From an uncultured bacterium (GTDB taxonomy: Bacteria; Bacteroidota; Bacteroidia; Bacteroidales; Muribaculaceae): 20,144 bases of DNA. The stretch's first letter is position 1; each line of letters starts with the position of its first letter. The notes below the pieces were generated by a model, which ran no database searches, was not told the origin of the DNA, and was given only the letters and a program-made list of their open reading frames with translations. A program made the position numbers and the translations under genes. The DNA is taken from the NCBI GenBank assembly GCA_905214735.1, contig CAJMNI010000042.1, positions 1 to 20,144 on the forward strand, written 5' to 3'. This document shows, in pieces, positions 15,456 through 20,144 of the stretch.

Positions 15456-15828
15456 ATGAGAAATCTGTTTTTAAGCATTATACGCCCGACGGCCTCTATA
15501 CCGCGCCGACCTATGAGGCTATGGTCTATGATGTCGACAAGACCAAAGACTGGTGATTCAACATGATACGCAAGCACGTGAAAGTCGAACCGCAAACATG
15601 GTATGCCTACTGTGACCGGAAAGGACTTCTCGTATGGCAGGATATGCCGAGCGGCGACCGCGGGCCGGAGTGGCAGAATTACACTTCATTATCACGTAGG
15701 CGATATCCTCGACATTCACCATTATCCCGAACCCGCAATAAAGCTTATGGACGGCGAACGTGCCAATCAAAATTGACGAAGACCGCGTGAGAAAAGCGAA
15801 CAAAGCACTAAGCGGAGCTTTAAAGTAG
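15456..15828 (+). pseudogene. Heavily eroded GH2 glycoside hydrolase gene
   Basis: At least three remnants survive. From ATG 15456 the frame begins MRNLFLSII, like a signal-peptide start. From 15479, another frame reads YTPDGLYTAPTYEAMVYDVD then KTKDW, a TGA at 15554-15556 where relatives have a glycine (probably GGA), then FNMIRKHVKVEPQTWYAYCD, RKGLLVWQDMPSGD and RGPEWQNYTS. This is the central part of GH2 beta-galactosidase/mannosidase-like enzymes. At about 15687 the frame shifts to HYHVGDILDIHHYPEPAIKL and MDGERAN, a more C-terminal piece; the stretch with the catalytic acid/base Asn-Glu is missing between them. A last frame ends IKIDEDRVRKANKALSGALK with TAG at 15826-15828; its origin is unclear. 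Large internal deletions plus a nonsense change make it non-functional. It probably once formed a glycan-degradation operon with the GH38 gene. Confidence 0.85.
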
Positions 15829-15835
15829 CTTAGGC

Positions 15836-15879
15836 TATAGCTTGATGCGGAGAGGGGAGTGTCGCAGGGAATGCGAATC
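15836..15879 (+). repeat. ~44-nt dispersed repeat, copy B
   Basis: Same element as copy A at 11546-11588, in direct orientation about 4.29 kb away, with a 3-nt instead of 2-nt spacer between the two identical blocks. It begins 7 nt after the last stop codon of the GH2 remnant, just as copy A begins shortly after the HicB remnant's stop. A terminator hairpin starts 7 nt beyond it. Confidence 0.85.
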
Positions 15880-15885
15880 GAGTTG

Positions 15886-15917
15886 AAGGCTGTCGGCTTC
15901 TGCCAACAGCCTTTTTT
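15886..15917 (+). terminator. Intrinsic terminator after the GH38/GH2 remnant transcript
   Basis: AAGGCTGT (15886-15893) pairs with ACAGCCTT (15906-15913). The inner GGC/GCC pairs and one C-A mismatch give a 12-position stem, and the loop is TTCT. The run of six T at 15912-15917 completes a textbook plus-strand Rho-independent terminator. Confidence 0.85.
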
Positions 15918-16110
15918 CACGCTTAGGAAAAACTGATCTATGAATCACTACAGTTTGCGGGTTGAATTTAGAAGCGATGTCTGCCATGGAGAGACACTTG
16001 AATCCAAGTATTGCATAGACATACGTCTTCCGCCTTATGATCGGAGCATGTGTATTCGGTTCCACAGTTGCATCTCAAAAAATCATTACTTGCGGAACTT
16101 AAATTAGTTA
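15918..16110. other. 193-nt gap between convergent units, no clear gene
   Basis: A plus-strand frame at 15940-16107 (55 aa) and a minus-strand frame covering 16065-15835 (76 aa) are open here, but neither resembles a family I recognise. The minus frame runs through the terminator and repeat copy B, which argues against it. No strong terminator is seen for the minus-strand gene ending at 16111. Confidence 0.5.
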
Positions 16111-17943
16111 TTAGTTGATTGCAAATACGCGGCTAATTATGCCGTTTGCCGTGACGGCTGACACAACATATATTCCTTTGCACAAGGATGAGAGGTCCAC
16201 GGGATTGTCACCTTCGCTTTCAATCATTATCCTTCCGGTTATATCTACAACTGAAACATGTGCGCATCCTGCGGGAACATTTGCAATTCTGCCGTTAAGG
16301 TCCATATCATTGGTTACGCTTATGTTGCCGACTGCATTGCTACCTCCAATAAGCGGCAGTTTGTCGGCGGCAACTATACAGGCCGAATCAGTGTCGATAA
16401 GAAGCGTTATAAGCTCGCAATTCTCAGTTTTGAGAATGTTGTCTGACACTTCAAGAGTATTGTTGCTTACATAAGTGTTGTCTCGTTGCATGCGTTCGGG
16501 CAATGAAGCGAATATACCCTTGTAATCGCCCACATAGGCACGCGCTACATGCTCGAAGTGCACGTTTTCAATTGGAGAGGGTTTACTCTCAAACCCTCCG
16601 CACTCACCGTGTTCTCCGTCTGCATAGGCGTTATTCTGTGTATACTCTTCGGGATTCTCCGGGTCAAAGACATCGTTTTCAATCAATACGTATGCAAGGC
16701 GATAGTTGTCGTCAACCATATCTTCCGTAAGAGTTACGGATGTGGAGAGAGGATAGCTATTTCCCTCGAGAGCTCCTACAGTAGTCTCGATGAAGGCGGA
16801 AAGAGGCTTTGCGTTGATTTGTTTCACCACTTCCTCATATTTGCTGAAATCTGATGTATATTCCGAATTCCTCATCATGAAAGCGAACGGTAGCCCGCTT
16901 GCCTTGCCATAAGAATAGATCATATTCTGATATTTCGTGACGCCTTCCGACATAACGTCGGAATCATGAATCGCAATGCCAATAAAGGATTCGGGATAGA
17001 GTGAGTCGAGTTTCTCGAATGTAGCGATTCCTTCTACGCACCAGGCGCACCAGGTGCCGGTGATTTCCTCGCATACGGCATAGTTGACAGCCGGGATGAG
17101 AGTCTTCTCTCCGCCATAGACTTTTGAGCCGTCAAGGTTTACCTCGTAGCTCATCGCCATCGGAATGCCGACACTACCGGCCACGGCAGCTTCCGGCATC
17201 TTGAACTCGATGACAGAGCCGGGAGTGAGTCTAACACGTCCGAGGTCGAGAGTCTGCTCCTTCCCGTTTACGCTTGTCCTTACCATAACCTGCCCCTCAA
17301 TGCCCGAAGGAAGGTCGGTTGAGAGGAGTCCGGAAATATAGAAAGGTGCGGACTCTGTCACATAAACCGGGACATCAAGTTCTGCAAACAGTTTCTCCGA
17401 AGCGCCCAGACGAATGTCGTCAATGTAAAGGAGAGAGGCATCGGTGCTGCAATCGACGAATGCGAGGCTAATAGGTTTGCCGACGAAATCATCGAGAGCA
17501 ACCTGATGAAAGGCCCATTCCGCCTTTTCTCCCTCGGATGAGAACAGAATCGTCTCAATGCCGTCGCAAAGAGCGAGGACCTTGTAGGCATTCGGAACGT
17601 ATTTGTCAGCTGAACGTCCCCACCACTGCAGCATGTCGCCGGCAGCCACTTTCCATGCCGGAAGAATCATGCGGTCGTCGGATGTTCCCGGCACGGCATA
17701 CCATGAAGTCGACGCAGCCACCATATCCTTTTCGCCGGGTATGAAATATGCCACCCAGGCATCCCCTTGTTCGAAGCCATATTTCTTTACATCGTCCGAG
17801 AGGGTGTTGCCGTCGCGGTCTTCCAGTGAGAAACTCTCGGGAATGCCGTCGAAGAAATCAATTGACAATGCTTCCCGAGCAAATATCGGTTGCACCGCCA
17901 AAGCGATGCAACCGATAATTAATGAATTTATATTGCTGATCAT
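16111..17943 (-). CDS. Secreted Omp28-like protein with CxxC thioredoxin-like region and T9SS tail
   Basis: A 610-aa exported protein. Residues 1-22 are a signal peptide (cleavage near FA-RE). Residues ~25-180 resemble a choice-of-anchor J / cleaved-adhesin jelly-roll domain, ending LLYIDDIRLG. Residues ~185-285 look like an Ig-like sandwich. From ~287 the sequence NYAVCEEITGTWCAWCVEG, then IGIAIHDSDV, is typical of the Omp28/thioredoxin-like family; C299 and C302 form a CAWC pair. The final ~75 residues (NISVTND to RVFAIN, including VSVVDITGRI and KGIYVV) fit a type A T9SS C-terminal sorting domain. Its ATG overlaps the stop of the upstream gene (ATGA), so both are made together. Likely role: cell-surface protein, perhaps with disulfide-related or adhesive activity; the function of Omp28-like proteins is not well defined. 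Confidence 0.85.
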   Translation of the reverse strand: MISNINSLIIGCIALAVQPIFAREALSIDFFDGIPESFSLEDRDGNTLSDDVKKYGFEQGDAWVAYFIPGEKDMVAASTSWYAVPGTSDDRMILPAWKVAAGDMLQWWGRSADKYVPNAYKVLALCDGIETILFSSEGEKAEWAFHQVALDDFVGKPISLAFVDCSTDASLLYIDDIRLGASEKLFAELDVPVYVTESAPFYISGLLSTDLPSGIEGQVMVRTSVNGKEQTLDLGRVRLTPGSVIEFKMPEAAVAGSVGIPMAMSYEVNLDGSKVYGGEKTLIPAVNYAVCEEITGTWCAWCVEGIATFEKLDSLYPESFIGIAIHDSDVMSEGVTKYQNMIYSYGKASGLPFAFMMRNSEYTSDFSKYEEVVKQINAKPLSAFIETTVGALEGNSYPLSTSVTLTEDMVDDNYRLAYVLIENDVFDPENPEEYTQNNAYADGEHGECGGFESKPSPIENVHFEHVARAYVGDYKGIFASLPERMQRDNTYVSNNTLEVSDNILKTENCELITLLIDTDSACIVAADKLPLIGGSNAVGNISVTNDMDLNGRIANVPAGCAHVSVVDITGRIMIESEGDNPVDLSSLCKGIYVVSAVTANGIISRVFAIN

Positions 17944-20126
17944 TTAACAATAGTTTTATATGATTTGCCATTCTTGCGGACGATGTATACGCCGGGAGCA
18001 GGATTGCTCTTGATCTGACGACCTTGAATATCGAAAATCCGGAGCTCGCCATTCCCCTCGCTCTCAAGATCATTTATACCTGACACGCCGTACAGATCGA
18101 CACGCATTTTCTCGCTGGGTTCGGAATTGTAAGTAACACCGTAGCGGTTTCGATGCGAGATGAGTTCGTAAACATAAGTGATGCCGTCTTTGCGCTCAAG
18201 ACCCGAAACACGGCCGGAAGCGGATGTTCCGTCCTCAATCTCTTGAGAGTCGGCGAGGGTGAGAATCTCGTCGCCTGCCTTAAAATTCTGCGTAATCTCC
18301 ACTTTGTCGAGAATGAACGGGGAGTTGTTGTAGGCATAGAACATGAGCTTGGATGTTGGTGTGCCTCCTTCGAGTTCTACGGTTGCGTGGGTGAGTTTAT
18401 TGGGCTCGGAGCCCTGAATGCCTATATAGCTTGACTCATCGCACTGAACCACAAGAATTTCACCTTCGTCCTGCAGTATGAAATCGAGGTTTACCTTAAA
18501 ATTGCCGTTATCTTGCGAAAGATCGATGCTCGGGGTAAGCATATCGAAAGGAATCGCGTGGCCCTCAGCCGTCATTGAATAACAGCCCACCATGTTGTCG
18601 CCCACCAATGTGCCGGAGCCAATCCAACCTTCGTTATCGGCATATGTGTCAAGATAGACGTAATCTATGTTTTCCAGGAAAATGTATGCGCCGTCAGTGC
18701 CACCTTCGGCTTTGCTGAAATTCTCGACGAAAACCTGATGGTCGGGTTGAGTTTCGGTTACAACATTGCTCTCATAGCAATTGAGTGTATAGGAAGTTGC
18801 ATTGACTGCCGGCTCCCAGTTGGCGGTGAACGCGCCACGCTTATCAAGGTCGGTTGCCTCCTTTACAACGGGGGCGCCCACTCCGATGGCGTAAGTGGGT
18901 TCGGATGCCTCCGACGTGCATTGGCTGTTTTTCTGTTTCACCGTAAAGTAATAGGTCTTCGACATGTCGAGGCCTTCGAATGCATAGGAAGTTTCGGCAA
19001 CGGGCTTGTCTTCGATTACGCAGACGGTTTCGGCAAGCGGTTCGGTTATGCCGCAAAGATTGTCGATAATCATGTACTCGCCCATTTTGAGACCTTCGGG
19101 AACGAGATCCACACGGGTATATCCACCCTGGAAATCTTCGAAAAATTCCGAAAACTGTACCCAGTTCCAACCTTCGTCAAGCTTGGAGGGACGGAGCATC
19201 AGATAATAGTCATAGTCGTTGTCGCCGGGATTATATTTTGTGTAAGGGATAATTTTCAGGTCGGGGGCTGTCTTGTCGGAGGCATTCGTATAGAATGCCA
19301 TTGAGATATCCTTGATAATGGTATTGTCGATAAAGAGGGAGAGACGGTCGTTGTTGTGCAACCGGATCGACTGCTCTCCTTCGAACACATCGTCGGGAGT
19401 TTCAGCGGATGTGGCGATATTGCCGTTAATTGAGAAACCGAACGTTCCGCTCCAACCATTCCCGAGTGAGATTTCACCGGTCATATCATCCATCTTTGCA
19501 TTTTCGAAATCCTCGTAGGCCTGATTGTCCTGTCCGCTAAGGGGAGTTTTTTCATAAAGCGATAGGAGATATGTGTCAGCATTAGGATTTTCCTGCCACC
19601 GGGCAGAGAAACCGTCATTGGTGAATTGTCCGACGCTTGTCGATGCGGGAGCAGTCAGATATGTCAGGTCTCGCTCTATCTTAACATAGTCTACTACAAT
19701 GCCGGTGGCGTTATACATCATGGCATTGATCTGAAGCCAGCAGGGCGAGCTGTAAGAATTGATAATCTCGCGGCGGATTTCAATCCATCCGTCGGCGTTT
19801 GTCACGTACATCATTCCTGCCATGCCACCGTCGTTTTCAACCGACTGTGGATTGTCAGTCGCGCCTGTGAGGATATTAATCGAAAACATGGTGGTCTTTT
19901 CTCCAAGGGCTTTTACGCGCGCAGTGAGCACGAGTTTGCCGCTCATGACAGACGCCGGGAAATTCAGAACGCCTCCCATATTGGGATAGTTCAGGGCTAT
20001 GCATCCGCCGGCCTGGTAGCATCCCGTTCCGATATAATTCCCTTCGTTAAGAAACATGTCGGAGGGAAGCGTATTGTCGTAATCCTCAAAATAATTAGAG
20101 ATATTCAGAAAATAGCTAACTGATTA
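17940..20126 (-). CDS. Multidomain FN3/jelly-roll T9SS cargo protein, 5' end broken or incomplete
   Basis: The first available ATG (20055-20057) would give 705 aa without a signal peptide. Coding-like sequence continues upstream of it (NYFEDYDNTLPSD) to an in-frame TAA at 20124-20126, with no ATG, GTG or TTG. So the real start lies elsewhere, probably beyond the window and across a frameshift. The visible order is a jelly-roll-like domain (~1-135); an FN3 domain (TSVGQFTNDGFSARWQENPN); a second jelly-roll-like segment starting at YEDFENAKMDD; another FN3 pair of edges (YAFEGLDMSKTYYFTVKQKN and RGAFTANWEPAVNATSYTLN); a third segment from VFVENFSKAEGG; and a C-terminal T9SS sorting domain (LRIFDIQGRQI, PGVYIVRKNGKSYKTIVK). 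It is probably a secreted surface adhesin or binding protein, co-expressed with the Omp28-like gene. Confidence 0.8.
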
Positions 20127-20144
20127 TTTGTCAGATTGGTAGAT

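Noticed and set aside
11546..15879. Interpretation of the direct repeats as the ends of an intact transposon or integrative element
   Set aside because: No transposase, integrase or terminal inverted repeat lies between them, and the copies are not flanked by an evident target-site duplication.
15835..16065. Minus-strand open frame (76 aa) downstream of the T9SS pair
   Set aside because: It reads through the terminator hairpin and repeat copy B; its C-terminal SPLRIKL also occurs in the minus frame through copy A, so it reflects the repeat, not a protein family.
15940..16107. Plus-strand 55-aa open frame
   Set aside because: It starts just after a strong terminator, has no recognisable feature, and is short enough to arise by chance.
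18738..19304. Plus-strand open frame (188 aa) inside the FN3/T9SS gene
   Set aside because: Glycine- and Phe-rich shadow of the minus-strand coding sequence, with no recognised family.
1..20144. CRISPR array, tRNA or rRNA genes, prophage or classical defence genes
   Set aside because: No spaced repeat array, cloverleaf, ribosomal RNA sequence or recognisable phage/defence protein was seen on either strand.

Overview
The window looks like a Bacteroidales chromosome, plausibly Muribaculaceae-like; the family-level guess is inference only. Four things point this way. Two secreted proteins end in type IX secretion (T9SS, Por) sorting domains. Glutamate formimidoyltransferase is fused to formimidoyl-THF cyclodeaminase inside a compact hut operon. 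Several intergenic regions carry exact matches to the Bacteroidetes -7 promoter element TAnnTTTG. Clear Shine-Dalgarno sites are lacking. I saw no rRNA, tRNA, CRISPR array or intact transposase.

Layout. (1) 139-948: a minus-strand polyprenol-phosphate-mannose-synthase-type GT2 glycosyltransferase, followed by a perfect 20-bp-stem hairpin terminator. (2) 1286-7792: a tightly packed plus-strand operon hutU - ftcD/fchA - hutI - hutH. It gives a complete tetrahydrofolate-dependent route from histidine to glutamate, with gaps of 20 nt, then a 1-nt overlap, then an ATGA overlap. It ends in a hairpin and is followed by a plus-strand nitroreductase-family gene (7869-8690). (3) 11194-8776: a four-gene minus-strand cluster with a 74-aa single-TM acidic-tail protein, a split ThrE/YjjPB-type exporter (two overlapping genes) and a LysR regulator. 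(4) 11234-11650: debris holding the C-terminal part of a HicB-type antitoxin without a partner and copy A of a ~43-nt repeat. (5) 11830-15447: a secreted GH38 alpha-mannosidase with a C-terminal discoidin-like domain, preceded by a structured leader. It is followed at once by a heavily eroded GH2 gene (15456-15828), copy B of the repeat and a strong terminator. (6) 20126-16111: two overlapping minus-strand T9SS cargo genes. One is a multidomain FN3/jelly-roll-like protein whose 5' end is broken or frameshifted at the window edge; the other is an Omp28-like protein with a WCAWC motif.

How the parts work together. The hut genes should turn histidine into glutamate, ammonia and one-carbon units on folate. 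The ThrE-like pair with its LysR gene looks like a metabolite efflux module. The GH38 gene and the dead GH2 gene look like the remains of a mannose-containing glycan degradation unit. The T9SS pair is probably exported to the cell surface. The most unusual structure is the directly repeated ~43-nt element bracketing the alpha-mannosidase segment; each copy starts just after the stop codon of a broken gene remnant.

I found no convincing new defence or mobile system. The repeat, the stepwise decay of the GH2 gene, the small protein in the exporter operon and the broken T9SS gene deserve the closest look.
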